Positions 24,658 through 36,767 of a DNA stretch of 64,000 nucleotides are shown one piece after another. A program made the position numbers and the translations under genes. How positions within the stretch are numbered: position 1 is the stretch's first letter; each line of letters opens with the position of its first letter. This DNA is from Bryum argenteum. Taxonomy: Eukaryota; Streptophyta; Bryopsida; Bryales; Bryaceae. A model generated the notes under the pieces. It worked only from the letters and a program-made list of their open reading frames with translations. It was not told the DNA's origin and did no database searches. The stretch spans positions 27,231,510 to 27,295,509 of the forward strand of contig CM073321.1 in NCBI GenBank assembly GCA_037043015.1. The letters run 5' to 3'.

Positions 24658-25060
24658 CACAGTGGGCAACCGCGGGTGGGCGACCTCGGTAGGCGACTGA
24701 CGGTCGCACCGGGGCGAACGTCGGTCGCCTACTGCGACCGCCGATCGCCCTGGCTGCCGCAAGAAGGCGACCGGCGGTCAAAGATGGAGACCGTGGTCGC
24801 TTCGATCGCCGCAAGAAAGGCGACGGCGGTCCAAAGATGGAGACCGCGGTCGCCCCGGCAACCGCTAGTAGGCGCATCGCCGGTCGATCTTGGCGACCGA
24901 CGATCGCCCAGGGCAATCGTCGGTCGCTTATAGCGACCGGCGGTCGCCCTGGCAACCGCTATTAGGCGACCGCCGGTCTAGTACTTAGCAACCGACGATC
25001 GCCCAGGGCGATCGTCGGTCGCTTATGGCTATCGGCGTTCGCCCTGGGGGTAGCGCCCAT
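24658..25060. repeat. CGACCGCCGGTC array, left subterminal
   Basis: Dense GGCGACCGCCGGTCG and GCGATCGTCGGTCG words in both orientations, starting about 200 bp inside the left end of element 1 and downstream of its transposase. Its place mirrors the array at 43790-44000 near the other end. Confidence 0.85.
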
Positions 25061-25416
25061 TTGGCGATGTGTGTGGTGACCAGCACTATGGTTGTATATG
25101 AAACAAGAAAAATATATCCATATTGGTACAAAATGAGCTTCAAAGCATTTTTATGAATACCTTTTTAATGGAACCAAGGTCAATGGTGCATTTCAAAGTA
25201 CAAATTTGCTCATGTCTATAATCATAGTATTCATATATATGATGTAACTATTACATATACCAAACTATATGTATTATACTCCCGAAACATACTAGGATAC
25301 CAAAGTATTGTAAGCTAATAGTTGCCCTACTTGCAGTACATTGTAGTATTGTACCGAGTACTAACAATGAACTTCGTGCTTCCAATCCAAAATAACAAAA
25401 TTCTAATAACCCGTCT

Positions 25417-28400
25417 TTAGGTATCCTTCAATGTATACGTATCGTCGCTTGATATTTCATCTGCGTTTGGATCGGTTTCACTTAGAGAGTCATCAGTGCT
25501 TTGGTCGCCATCCTCGTCTTCATCCTCTGTCTCATTGCGTACTTCACACTCAACCACACTCGCCAAATTGCGCAATTCCGTGTCCGTGGTTGTTTTCTTG
25601 TTCACTGTAACGAGGCGCTTCAAGGGCCGTGAAGCATTAGTGATCCCGTTTGCGTTCAGTGGTAGATGGCGCATTGTACGTGTATTCGGATTATTGGATG
25701 AAGCAATCCCAGCATGGACTTCTTCATGTACGCGTGCTCCTTTCCGACATCGTCGATCGTGTGCCTTCCTCAAACGCTTCTGGCCTCGTGTAATACGATT
25801 GCGAGGTTGTATAGATGGCCCGACGTCTTGTGCCACTGCCAATGCCCGGTTGCATGTTGGACTTGTTGGTTCTATCTTGACCTCCATCTTCGGCAATACC
25901 ATACGAGTTGTATGGGCCCCTTTAGGTTGGGTAACCCTTGGGAACAATTGTTGTAGAGGTACATCGGAGTCATCTCCGTTAAGAGTTGAATTCCTTGATC
26001 GAATGGTTGAAACTCTAGGTGACCCCACTTCCATGCAACCTGAATTGGATACATCGTCTGGTTCCACTTTAATTTGGTCCATTTGAACTCCTGTCGTGGT
26101 AACCGTGCCCTTCACACTCTCAAGTTTATCGTCGTTGTTAGAGTGTGGGCTGCCTTTAAGTGGACCAATGTTCTCTTCATCCATCCGGTTTACCAAGTCT
26201 TGTTTCGCTAGGCAGATACTCTCTTGGAGTTGTAAATTTGCCACTCCTTCTCCTTCTGTGTCGCTGGCAAATACCGCAAACTGGCGAGGCAGTTCTGGAA
26301 CATCCTGGTCGTCATCGAACTCAAACGGGTCCTTGACATGAATAGTCATGTTTCCTTCATTGTCGTTCCAATTCTCTAGGTCGTCGTGTTCGCTACCGTC
26401 ATTGACATAATTGTCGTCATCCGCCTCCGGGTTATCCATGAATACACCATCATCCCATTCATTGTCGGGTACATAGTCTTCTTCGTCAGAGTCCTCTTCT
26501 TCTAAGTTTTTTCCGTACCACGTTCTCGGCGATTTGGTACGTTTCTGGCGCTCGAGTTTGGCGTTCGCATAGATGTACACAAGGTCCTCTGCTTCGGAAG
26601 TTGACAACCGATTCCTCACTTTGTTGTGCACGAAAGAGTACATGCTCCAATTCCTCTCACATGATGAAGCTGAACATGTCAATGCCAAAATCCTCTTCGC
26701 AATTTTTGGCAAGGCATTCCCCCCGACTTGATGCCACCATTGATGTGGTAACAAGTCACAGTGAGCTAGATCAGGGGCCTCTGAATTGGTGTTAAATGGA
26801 CCCGTCCTCTCCTCATATTGTATGAGTTCCCGCACCACTTCCTCATAGACCACTCCCATTGGGGCGCTAAGCTTCCTTATGACCCGGTTTAAAGCTCTTT
26901 TTGCTTCTCCATTGTTTTGAATTGCTCCAATATTTGTCAAATAAGGGTTCAACAAAGCTGCTGCATAGTGGAGGTCTGTGAGCATCATTTCCCATCGTTT
27001 TTGAAATGCATCCTCATATTTTGTAGCAATGTCGGGGGATAGTTTGAATGGAGGTTCACGTAAAGAGAACACGTGTTCCTTAAGGTCCGACATGATCACA
27101 TACGCCCTGGGCATGGCTGGTACTTCCCCGTCGAACTCCCGAAGAGCTAGGAGTACTGGTTCAACTACTTTGACAAACTTCGTACAATTCTCCTTGAACT
27201 CATCGCTTCTAATGCTATTCCACACATTCCTTGCCTTTGTCTGTAACTGGTGATTGTTTTGTCTGTTGAACAATGTTTGGACAAACACATGCCACTCCGG
27301 ATCGATCACCATGTTGTTCAGAGGTTGTTGTAGCTTTAACAACCGCTCTATCATCAAGTAGTTTGTTGCAAATCGAGTTTGAGGTGGTACCTTGAGCTGC
27401 AGCTTCGGCGAGTACTTCCTGAATAGAGCAAGGGGGACGTGGGACCCCTTAATAAATGTGCACACTCTCTTGGCTTGCTCCACCAAATGCTTAACCCACG
27501 CCTCTTTCTCCCAATCTTCCAGAAGGAGGTCTAGAATATGTGCCGCACAACCTTGTCCATACAAGTGAGGATAGTCTATGTGCAACTTCTTCACAGCACC
27601 TAACATGGAGCTTGCATTGTCGGTGCATATCTGCACGATGTTTTGTGGTCCAACCTCCTCTATGTACTTCGCCATTTCATTTGCCACATAAGCAATGTCC
27701 TTTTTCTTCCCCGTAGTATCCATCGATCCCAAAAACACCTCTCCCTTTGGGCAAACAAGCATCATGTTAATGAGTGGTCCGCTTGTGACATCGGACCACC
27801 CATCTCGAGCATATTGTTCCTCCGTACTTCTCGATAGAAAGTTTTGTTCGATCCTCTACCGACCTTTGCACATTTGCCTTCTTCGCATCGAGCATCATGA
27901 TCCTAATAGCATGATACGAGGGTGGTTGATATCCACCAATACCGGCTTTTCTTTGTCTCTTGAACGACACTTATGAATGTTGGATGTCGTACGACATTGA
28001 ATGCAATGTTTGCCTCATAGAAAAATGAAGCCCACTTTGCATCCAAATTTTGCCTAATGGCAAGATCAAAACTATCCTCCATACTCCTTTGCCCATGTCG
28101 CCGTCCACTAGAGAGTGTAGAGATCCTTTGTCCATTGCTGCCATGACTCCCCTTGTTAGAGGATGGCACCTGATTAGACCTTAGGTTAGAGGATGGCACT
28201 TGTACAGACTTGATGCGAGGGGTATCTATGTTCTCTGTGGTTTCCCTTGCCGCATATGGTATGCCGGCATCCACTCGTGAGTCAGGAACAACATCCACAT
28301 AAGAAATGTTGTTCTTTGGAACTATCCCTCCGCAGTCACGGAATAGCTCGAGAACTCCACGGAGCAACCTCGTACACCGGGGTAATGGGGAATTGTGAGG

Positions 28401-28577
28401 ATATCCAAAATGAGCTAATGCTCGTTGCCTTACAAAGACTGTGCTTTTTCCACAGAATAAGCACACGCGAGTATTTGGCTTGTTGTTCCGTTCCGTGGAT
28501 ACTCGTAGCCACTCGTCCCATATGCGAGTGTCTCTTCTATTATCTGGTACCCCGTTGGATTGGGAAGAATGCTCCAT
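25417..28577 (-). pseudogene. hAT transposase with BED finger and long acidic tail, element 1
   Basis: Catalyses cut-and-paste transposition of hAT elements in the nucleus. The N-terminal part (28577-27960) holds a BED-type zinc finger (WDEWLRVS, CLFCGK, ALAHFGY). The RNase-H-like catalytic core includes SDVTSGPLINMMLV (first acidic residue), CTDNASSMLGA (second) and GCAAHILDLLLEDW, and the hAT C-terminal dimerisation region reads CSASSCERNWSMYSFVHNKV. About 390 further residues follow: an acidic stretch (EEEDSDEEDY), two KxE-P words (IKVEPDD, VKIEPTS) resembling sumoylation sites, and a basic patch (RGQKRLRKAHDRR). Two apparent single-base frameshifts, near 27965 and 27805, break an otherwise well-kept frame, so this copy may be newly inactivated, or the assembly may be wrong there. 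A TATATAAG lies ~170 bp upstream, next to a CGACCGCC array. Confidence 0.88.
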
Positions 28578-28747
28578 GTTCTGGAACCGCACCTCCGCTG
28601 CTGCAATGAAAGCGGTGACGACAACACGCACTACAAGGGCTCAAGTTACTCTTTGCACATATAGACCGAGCAGGGGGCTTCTCATGGGGAGACCCAAGAC
28701 AACGGGCCAAGCGCAAAGGAAAGTAGCTTCGAGCCCGTGAACGACTC

Positions 28748-28755
28748 CTTATATA
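28748..28755 (-). promoter_or_regulatory. Probable TATA box of the element 1 transposase
   Basis: TATATAAG on the minus strand, ~170 bp before the chosen ATG (28577), directly followed upstream by a CGACCGCC array. Confidence 0.55.
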
Positions 28756-28761
28756 CTCCAC

Positions 28762-28920
28762 AGCCAGATCGGTGGTCGCCACAGCCAGGTCGGCGGTCAC
28801 CCTAACAACAAGGCTGTCGCGCCATGTGAACCGGCGGTCGCCCTGGCCTTGACTTCATCGCGCTAGCTGGACCGCCGGTCGCCCTAGCCCTGACCCAGTT
28901 GGACCGCCGGTCGCCATAGA
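28762..28920. repeat. CGACCGCC array upstream of the transposase
   Basis: About five copies of GACCGCCGGTCGCC or close variants, immediately upstream of the TATA-like site of the minus-strand transposase. Confidence 0.8.
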
Positions 28921-29459
28921 GATGACAGATTGTTCCGACAAAGAGCACTTTACTCTCCAAGTCAATATCCATGGTCCACGCAGTACAGCTATTATTAACT
29001 AGAATCCTGGAGACCATGTGGCTCAAAAATGTTTGATTCGCAATAATGCTTTTCTTTTGAAAAGAAAAAAAAATAATAAAAATAAAGGGAACATGTGAAG
29101 GCAAGAGAGAGAACAATAAGGACTCATATTAGAAACTAGAGTTTTAACTTCTCTTGCTCCAAATCCAAAAAATAAAGGGATGAATATTGCTCAATCCACG
29201 TTTCCTAAATAATTAAGAATGATAAAAATTGCCATGTATCAATGACGGTACCTCGGACATTGAAGGTTTTTCCTTTATGCTTATACCACATGCAATAGTG
29301 AGATTTCATTCACCAAGAATATTTAAATTGAAGAAAATCAAAAACTTCATATTCACATTCAACATTTTTGCATACAAAATGGCAATTGCACTTAGTGTTT
29401 GGTATTGAGTACACTACTTTTCTACAATTGCTAAAAAAACGTGATTAACTAACTACCAG
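28921..29459. other. Intergenic, nothing recognised
   Basis: AT-rich sequence between the transposase promoter and the 3' end of gene A. No supported coding or repeat feature. Confidence 0.4.
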
Positions 29460-30137
29460 TCATTCTTCGCTTGGGCCCCCTTCATTGTAAAGTTGGCTTG
29501 GCCCCCCTTCATCAAAATGTGCTCGACCTTCCTCCATCGTTTGGTTCGGCTCCCCTTCATCCACTTCTCGCCTTTCGGTCCCTTCTTCTTCCGAATCTGA
29601 CCAAACTATGTCCTCATCAGGGATTCCTCCTTTGTAACCCCTAGGTGTTGTAAGCCCTTCTCGTGGGTTGGCCGCTGGATAAGGAGCTCGCGGAATATGG
29701 GGTTCTGTTGGCTTAATTGTTTGAGGGGATTTTTTAAACGTCCTCCAATCCACGTCCCTCTGCAAAATTACCTCCGCGTACACCATTTGTGCTATGTTGT
29801 ACGAAACCTCGTTGCTCACCACATGCACACCGGCGTAGAATAACTTCCACACTTCAATGCATCGTTGCACAAATTCATCGTGATGGCAATAGTGCAAATT
29901 TGCGCAATTCAGGCGACGATGAAACTCGTGACGATAGTGTGGAAACAAATGGCCGATGTGGCACCAAGCAATGTACCACTTGCAAGTCTTAAGGGTCCAC
30001 GGTTCCTCTACTTGCGCCCACCCCGGAAAAGCATGTTGCGTGGGATCTATGAGAATCTTGTGAAATCTCCTTTGCTTCTTTCCTTTCCTCTTGCGGTCCT
30101 TGTCTCTCGCTATCTTCCGCTCTTGGCTAGGCGTCAT
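29460..30137 (-). CDS. Element 1 cargo gene A: short FPGW/WCHI/VDW-domain protein
   Basis: Unbroken frame of about 225 codons from MTPSQERK; an in-frame ATG seven codons earlier (30158) is possible, but the chosen start aligns with gene B. A Lys/Arg-rich start (KDRKRKGKKQRR) leads into the domain shared with genes B, C and D: HAFPGW, then W-x(9)-WCHIGHLFPHYRHEFHRR, CANLHYC, FVQRCIEVWKLFY, NEVSYNIAQMVYAEV and DVDW. The rest is Pro-rich then acidic (SDSEEEGTERREVDEGE). I do not know this domain; conserved Cys and His (WCHI, RHxxH, NLxxC, RCIEV) could bind zinc. Basic N-terminus and acidic tail would fit a nuclear regulator, but that is inference. It lies upstream of the transposase on the same strand, downstream of a CGACCGCC array. 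Confidence 0.65.
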   Translation of the reverse strand: MTPSQERKIARDKDRKRKGKKQRRFHKILIDPTQHAFPGWAQVEEPWTLKTCKWYIAWCHIGHLFPHYRHEFHRRLNCANLHYCHHDEFVQRCIEVWKLFYAGVHVVSNEVSYNIAQMVYAEVILQRDVDWRTFKKSPQTIKPTEPHIPRAPYPAANPREGLTTPRGYKGGIPDEDIVWSDSEEEGTERREVDEGEPNQTMEEGRAHFDEGGPSQLYNEGGPSEE

Positions 30138-30414
30138 GGTCACCCAAATGCTAACCAAGGAAGAAAATTTTTAAACTAACTCAAAACAAAGTTATATCTA
30201 TTCCGTGGACTAACACAGAAATTAGAAAACTAAAAAATCGGGCAGCATGTATGTGTAAAATGCACACGTGTGGCACGTGTGTGCCAATCACCGCACGCTC
30301 TAGCGCTCGAACAAGCAGGCGGCAACCAGAGGTCGACACCAGACAATGCGCAAGGCTCGACACGTGGAGGTGAAAAATGGCGACTGGCGGTGTCCGCGCG
30401 CGTATATGTAACCC

Positions 30415-30722
30415 TGGTTCTAGGGCGACCGCCGATCCAGCTGAAGGGCGACCGCTGATCCACCCGATGGGCGAACGTCGGTCGCTGGGGCGACCGCCGA
30501 TCCAGCGGATGGGCGACCGCCGATCCACCTGGTGGGCGACCATCGGTCAGAGGGCGCGACCTCCAAATGGGAGGGCGCGACGTATGCGTGGGGGCGCGAC
30601 CTCTAGATCGCGCGACCGCCGATGCAGCCGACAGGCGAACGTCGGTCGCTGGGGCGACCGCCGAGCCAACTGGTGGGCGAACGTAGGTCACTGGGCGACC
30701 GCCGGTCCAGCTCATGGGCAAG
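30415..30722. repeat. CGACCGCC array upstream of gene A
   Basis: Repeated GGGCGACCGCCGATCCAG and GGGCGAACGTCGGTCGCTGG words about 280 bp before the gene A start. Part of it (about 30536-30640) is duplicated almost exactly at 32455-32560. Confidence 0.85.
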
Positions 30723-32397
30723 GACTAACCTTCCTCCCAGCGTGTTTGTCAGAATTATCAAAGTAGTAACGAATTTATATAATGACTTTTGGTGGCAAAT
30801 ATTTGGAACCATTAAAACTAAAAACAAAAAAAAATAAAAAAAATACATATATATATATATATATATATGGGGCAATAATGTGATTTTAATACTTGGACTT
30901 CCTAATAATGACCCTATGAAAATGATTGAATCATAAAAAAAACCATAGGGAAATCGCATCCATATGTCATAATTTAGGTGCACCCACCACAACTTCGAAT
31001 GATAAGGGAAAAGAGAATGAAAGCATACAGGAGGTGATACGAACACTTGAATTAGGTAATAAGGGCCTCATAAATGTAATGGAAGAATTCATAAAACCAT
31101 GGGAGAATGCGAACTAAGTGGTTGAGTTTATATGGGGATATTTGAATTGCGGGGTCTGAAGCACGGGGAAATATGTAAATATATAAGTAAAAAGGGAGTA
31201 GAAGGGGTGTTGATAACTTTCCTAGGTGATGCATATAGTGTAAAAAATATAATATAAATCTTAGGGGCACAGCAGGAATGAAAGTATTTTTTCCGAATTT
31301 CCAAAAATTAAATAGTCATGTGAAAGTAGGCGGTGTGCGCACATGCATACGAAAACAAAGTGGGGAATGTAATTTGAACATTTGGACTACACTAAATAAG
31401 TACATTAGTGTTAGATTTTTATAAGATTTGAAAATGCTACAAGTTTTTACTTTTGGGATAAAATTTTTACGAAGAGTATCGATTCCAATTTTATGTACGG
31501 ATTCGCATCTTCACCTTTGTAGAGGGTACAAATATTGACTAATAGTAAAAACTTATAGCCTATTTATGTATATTAGTGTATCTAACACTAATCTACCTAT
31601 TTAATGTAGGTAATATGGATCATATAAAAATAATGGAACCATCAAAAATATTATAGGACAACCTGTACTATTTTTCCCAAATTAATATAGAATTTTCGAA
31701 CTAAGTAGAGCTTTAAATAATAGATAAAAAATAGTTAAATGGAGAGAAAATATATTTTAAAAAGAATTGGACTATTTAATAACTACCTTATGAACATGAT
31801 GGAGCTATAAAAAAAAAATCGTTGGAGTAAAGGATCTATAGGGTGGATTTTGGTTGCAAGCACTTAGAAACACCAAAACTTCAAAAAATAAGAAAAAATA
31901 GATAAAGGGGGTAAGGGGAAAATTTAAACCCTTAGACTACCTAATGATGACCCTATGGAAATGATGGTGTTATTTAGAAAATCGTGGGGATATGTCATCT
32001 ATAGGTCATCATTTACTTGTAAGTCATTTGAATGAGTAGAATATTGAATGATATACGGAAAATAGATTTGTGGAAAGAGATAACAATTTTAAAACTTGTG
32101 TTGACTTAAAAAGACCTTCTAAAAATTATGGAAGAACAAAATTTCCCGTAAAAGAAACGTATCTACATGTTATGATTTACTTTGACTTTGTAGGATGCTA
32201 AGTAATAGAGGAAGTTATACTAAAGGGGGGAGGAGGTGGTTTTATTATTTTCTCTAACCGTATTAAATATATTAAATCATGAAAGAAGCCACATGGAACT
32301 TGGATTCACATGGAAGGAAATACTTGGTGTTAATTTGATTCAACCTTGGCATGGTATAGGTCTATAGGATACTTGGTGTTAACTTCATTCAAAACCT
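30723..32397. other. AT-rich gap inside element 1
   Basis: No convincing ORF. It holds a short (AT)n run at about 30846-30868. The next array (32398-32795) has no gene on either side within 600 bp, so a cargo gene may have been lost here. Confidence 0.4.
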
Positions 32398-32795
32398 CCA
32401 AATCGCGCGACCGCCAATACAGCGGATGGGCGACCGCCGGTCCACCTGGTGGGCGACCATCGGTCAGAGGGCGCGACCTCCAAATGGGAGGGCGCGACGT
32501 ATGCGTGGGGTCGCGACCTCTGGATCGCGCGACCGCCGATGCAGCGGGCGGGCGAACGTCGGTCGCTAGGGCGACCGCCGATCCAGCTGATGGGCGAACG
32601 ACGCTGACAGGGCGACTGGCGGTCTACGTGATGGGCAAGCACGAAGGAGAAAGTGTCCGCGAGCCTCCGCGCACCCTCCTGCTGGGGCGACCGCCGATCT
32701 AGGCGATGCGCGAACGTCGGTCGCTAGGGCGACCGCCGATGTAGCTCATGAGCGAACGACGCTGACAGGGCGACCGGCGGTCTACGTGATGGGCG
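32398..32795. repeat. CGACCGCC array without an adjacent gene
   Basis: The same words as the other arrays. It contains a near-identical copy of the array upstream of gene A, including GGCGCGACCTCCAAATGGGA, so it arose by duplication. No ORF directly follows on either strand. Confidence 0.85.
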
Positions 32796-33493
32796 CGAAT
32801 ATCTGCTTCCCCCCCTTTTGCTACAAATCTTTTTCTGCATATTTGAAATCATGTACGAATCATTACCTTTAGATGTTTTGGGGGGTTTGTAAAAATATTC
32901 ATCGACTCTAAATACTTGCAACTAAATCCCACCATATATTTATACGTAATTTCAACAACTTAGTTACGATTCCAAATTTTTACAAATTATTTATCATTAC
33001 TTCATCGTGGATGAATACTAATCAAAGCTTTCCAAAATTCAATATCATTATATATACATATGGAATGGTATACACGACATAATTTTCTAAAAGACCACTG
33101 TCCAAAGTATCCACCAACCTACCAACATACAAACCTACCAACTTAAATAATTACCAACCTACATACCATTCTAAGAACCTTTTTTTAGATATTTCCAAAT
33201 CATGCATTTCAAATAAAAAATAAACAAATAAAAAGAATAAACAAGATGATTAAAATAACACCGTGCGCATATATACAAATAATAAACATAACATCGTTCA
33301 ACGGGTATCTTACTAGTAAAAACATATCATATAATCAAAAAGATACATTGTATAACATCCAGCCTAGCACTTATCTCCCAACTTTCAGTTCACAAATAAA
33401 ATAAAGTAAATGGATATAACCAACACACGAACGTCTTTCTAAAATTTGATTCCGCTTACTCTAATCTTCTTCCATTGTACTTTCGATTTTTTA
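32796..33493. other. AT-rich gap, nothing recognised
   Basis: Sequence between the orphan array and the 3' end of gene B. Short CCAACCTACCAAC-type repetition near 33115-33165; otherwise no supported feature. Confidence 0.4.
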
Positions 33494-35074
33494 TCAATGG
33501 TACCAGCTCCGACATTTCTCCTTTGTCTTATTTGCAATACATAGATCTTCGATCCTTGCATTTAAGAACCTCTCCTCTTCTGCGAGCACAAGTAGCTTTT
33601 TGACCAACTCCTCAGTTGTTTCATTGCGCTGTGAACTTTGACCCTCTTCTGCAATATCCACGGTTCCATCTATTCTATTGAGGACTAACTTTTCCTTGTT
33701 CCCCTTCAATCTTATTGATGCTAGGTTCACCCTTTCGATCTTAGCTCTCAAGGCATCGCATGCCGAAATGAGTTCCTTTAGCTCCTTCTCAAAATGACCT
33801 TGGTCCTTGGCTCCTTCAACCATAAAATCCTTCTCGCGACCCCAATCATTGACCACAAACCATTCGTCGACGCGCTTGTATCTCCTATGCACATCCTCGA
33901 AATGTTTCGTCTTCTTTATGAGCTCTTCCTCATAATCGACCTGATCCGATGCAACCAGAGCTGGGAGAACATTCGTTGCCTCCTCTTGGATCTTCATTTT
34001 TGCATCCTTGATGACCTCTATGTCATGTTGGAGTTCAACACACTTTGCCTGTTCGTATGACAAAGCATGAAACAAATATTCATAATCCTCATAAGCCTTG
34101 TTCAACAACTTCATCCACAAATCATCGTTTTCATTCGGGCGTTTCGCTTTGAAGACTACTTGAACTTCCTTCTCCAGCTCTACTTCTTCATTTCCTTCTC
34201 TTTCTGGCTGTTCAATCGTTTCCATTGGATATTCTAGAGTCCCATCCTCTACGCTAACATTTGTTTGAGGAGAGGCGCTCATAGCGGGCCGAACTATAAC
34301 TTCGGGTGTTCCCAAAGTACAAGCACCAAACATTGCTTCAACCTCCATGTATTCAATGACATCCGCTTCTCCTTCTGTTCGTAGGTCCTCGATGTGCTTC
34401 ACAGGTGCATCAATCACATCCAAATCTTGCATGGTTGTTTCACCCACATGAAAGTGTTCAACGCCACCAATAGAACCTTCTACAAGAGGAGTATGATGCT
34501 CCCTCTCCTTAACCTCTTCTTCATCAGAATTAGGATTTATCCAAACATACACATCATCAGCATCCCCATCTTTCCGATGTCTTGCTGCCGTAAGTCCTTC
34601 TCGTGGGTTTTCTATCAATGGGGCTCTTGGAATATCTTGCTTGGTTGGAAGGAAGAATTGAGGCGATTTTTTCATTGAGCTCCAATCCACCACTTTCTCC
34701 AATATTACCTCTGCATACACCATTTGAGCAATATGATACAAAACCTCGTTCTTGGTGACATTCTTGCCTTTATAAAGGAACCTCCACACTTCAATACATC
34801 GTTGCACAAATTCGTCATGCTTACAATAGTGCAGATTTGCAGCATTTAATTTCAAGTGCGCCTCATGTCGAAAGTGTGGAAACAACTTGCTGATGTGGCA
34901 CCAGGCGATGTGATTCTTCACTGTTGTCTGACTCCACACACCCTCTTCGGTCTCCCACCCCGGAAAAGCGCGTTGAGTGGCATCTTGGAGAATACGGTGA
35001 TTCCTCTTCTGTGTTTTTCCTCTCTTCTTGCGTCGCTCCCCAAGTACTATTTTACGTTCCGCAATTGTAGTCAT
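33494..35074 (-). CDS. Element 1 cargo gene B: FPGW/WCHI/VDW-domain protein with coiled coil
   Basis: An intact frame of 526 codons starting MTTIAERK. The basic start (RRKKRGKTQKRNHR) and shared domain occupy residues ~10-135: RAFPGW, IAWCHISKLFPHFRHEAH, AANLHYC, FVQRCIEVWRFLY, NEVLYHIAQMVYAEV, VVDW. It is very close to gene A here (HAFPGW, WCHI, FVQRCIEVW), suggesting duplication. A long acidic middle follows (residues ~180-330), then a probable coiled coil from ~340 to the end (e.g. EEELIKKTKHFEDVHRRYK; LVKKLLVLAEEERFLN), pointing to oligomerisation. No catalytic motif was seen. A CGACCGCC array lies 200 bp upstream. Length and lack of stops suggest selection or recent insertion. Function unknown. 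Confidence 0.75.
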   Translation of the reverse strand: MTTIAERKIVLGERRKKRGKTQKRNHRILQDATQRAFPGWETEEGVWSQTTVKNHIAWCHISKLFPHFRHEAHLKLNAANLHYCKHDEFVQRCIEVWRFLYKGKNVTKNEVLYHIAQMVYAEVILEKVVDWSSMKKSPQFFLPTKQDIPRAPLIENPREGLTAARHRKDGDADDVYVWINPNSDEEEVKEREHHTPLVEGSIGGVEHFHVGETTMQDLDVIDAPVKHIEDLRTEGEADVIEYMEVEAMFGACTLGTPEVIVRPAMSASPQTNVSVEDGTLEYPMETIEQPEREGNEEVELEKEVQVVFKAKRPNENDDLWMKLLNKAYEDYEYLFHALSYEQAKCVELQHDIEVIKDAKMKIQEEATNVLPALVASDQVDYEEELIKKTKHFEDVHRRYKRVDEWFVVNDWGREKDFMVEGAKDQGHFEKELKELISACDALRAKIERVNLASIRLKGNKEKLVLNRIDGTVDIAEEGQSSQRNETTEELVKKLLVLAEEERFLNARIEDLCIANKTKEKCRSWYH

Positions 35075-35275
35075 TGTTACCTCCGTTCACGGAAATGCCG
35101 CTATGATGTGATGTTAGATACAAAACACCAAAAATAGTGCAGTCCACGTTGGCCTCCAATCGAGCAAGCAAGTGGCAACTTTGAGTCGACACTAGACAAT
35201 GCGCAACACCACGGCACGTGGACTGAAAAGTGACGACTACGGCCAATAACGATTGTATTTAACCTCCTCTGGCAG

Positions 35276-35466
35276 GGCGACCGGCGGTGTCACGGCAACA
35301 TCGTTAGGGGGCGACCGTCCGGTCAGTGTTTCTTGCAAGACTCGCTCCAGGGCGACCGCCGGTCCAGCTGCAGCAGACCTCCGGGGCGACCGCCGGTGCA
35401 GCTTCAGAAGAGTTTCGATCCAGCCTCAACGGAGCGCTTCGGGGCGACCGGCACTCTGCAGGGGCG
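35276..35466. repeat. CGACCGCC array upstream of gene B
   Basis: Several GGGCGACCGCCGGTCCAG-type words starting 200 bp before the gene B start codon. Confidence 0.8.
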
Positions 35467-36767
35467 ACTTCGCGAGAGCTCCCGCTCTTTTTCTTGGATC
35501 CTCTTTATGCAATATTCAAATTTTGAATTAACCGATTCAAGCATCTCCCCATTCCCCCTTCAATCCCCCTCATCCCCCCTCATTCCCTCTCATTCCCACT
35601 CACTTCTTCCTATATCTCATTCCCAATTGAAAATGATTCTCATGGTCATGGGCATTTTGCCAAGAGCGGTGACCATGATACATGAAAAATGATTTTATGC
35701 TCATTGGATACTCTTGTAGTGTAATATGGATTTAGATCGATACAAGTTTAATCACAATTTACAAAATTATAATTTTCAACATTCTCAAAATTCTCAACAT
35801 AAAATACTCATCAAATATTGGTTCCAAAAGTACGCTCAGGAATGGGTTGATAAGAATGTCCGCAAATCATTAGTCTTCTTGACTTCAAATATTTACCTTC
35901 ATATACTGGTCACTCATTTTTTCTCCAAACATATAATATGTCATGATATATCACCTTTTAATTTGGTAAGCAACTATTTCTCTCAGTGCTTTCTAGGGTA
36001 TATGCACTAATTCCATTCACTTAATTGTATTTCAAGGCCTTATTATTTGACTTGCCAAAATTTTCAAATTCCTCCTCCCACTCAATTTAATCAATTTCAT
36101 AATGTTATGAGCCCATAAACTCATTGCAAGGATAATCTATCAGTCGGATATTATATACGGAGATCTTATAATTTATTAAAGGCTCCACTGATATAAAAAG
36201 AAACTAGAAATTGTTCTTGAATGTGATGTTAAAACATGAGGTGCAGTTTTGGTACAGAAATGGTATCTTATTTAGATGCTAGGAATTGACTACCTTGGAT
36301 TACATTCTTAGATTGTAGGTATTGAATCGTTAGATTCATTAAAGTGTTTTCATGCATTGAAGAGGCTGATGCTCTATAAATGAATTCACATTTTATCAAT
36401 TATTATAACTGATTAGGCACGATATGACTTCTTAAAATATACACCATACAAAATAATATATACCATTCATGCCTACAAAGAGGACGAGGAACTCTCACCC
36501 CATCCTTCCTCCCATTCATTATTATCCATTTACACATCTCTTGTCCATTTCTTAGGAATTGAATGATCATAAAATGGGAATTATGGGACCCACGATCCGA
36601 AATTCCTACCCTATGCATACCTTCCTAATTTTTAAATTAATACATTATAAACTAAAGGGCTCTTTTATTCCTCCCCCATCCAATATTCATCCTCATCTCA
36701 TGATTCTCATCCTCGTAGGAGCTGCTATGAAACCTGATGCACTCCCATTCAACATAAAGAGGTGAAA
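35467..36767. other. AT-rich gap, nothing recognised
   Basis: A pyrimidine-rich stretch (35550-35620, CCCCTCATTCCC-type) and AT-rich DNA between genes B and C. No supported gene. Confidence 0.4.
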
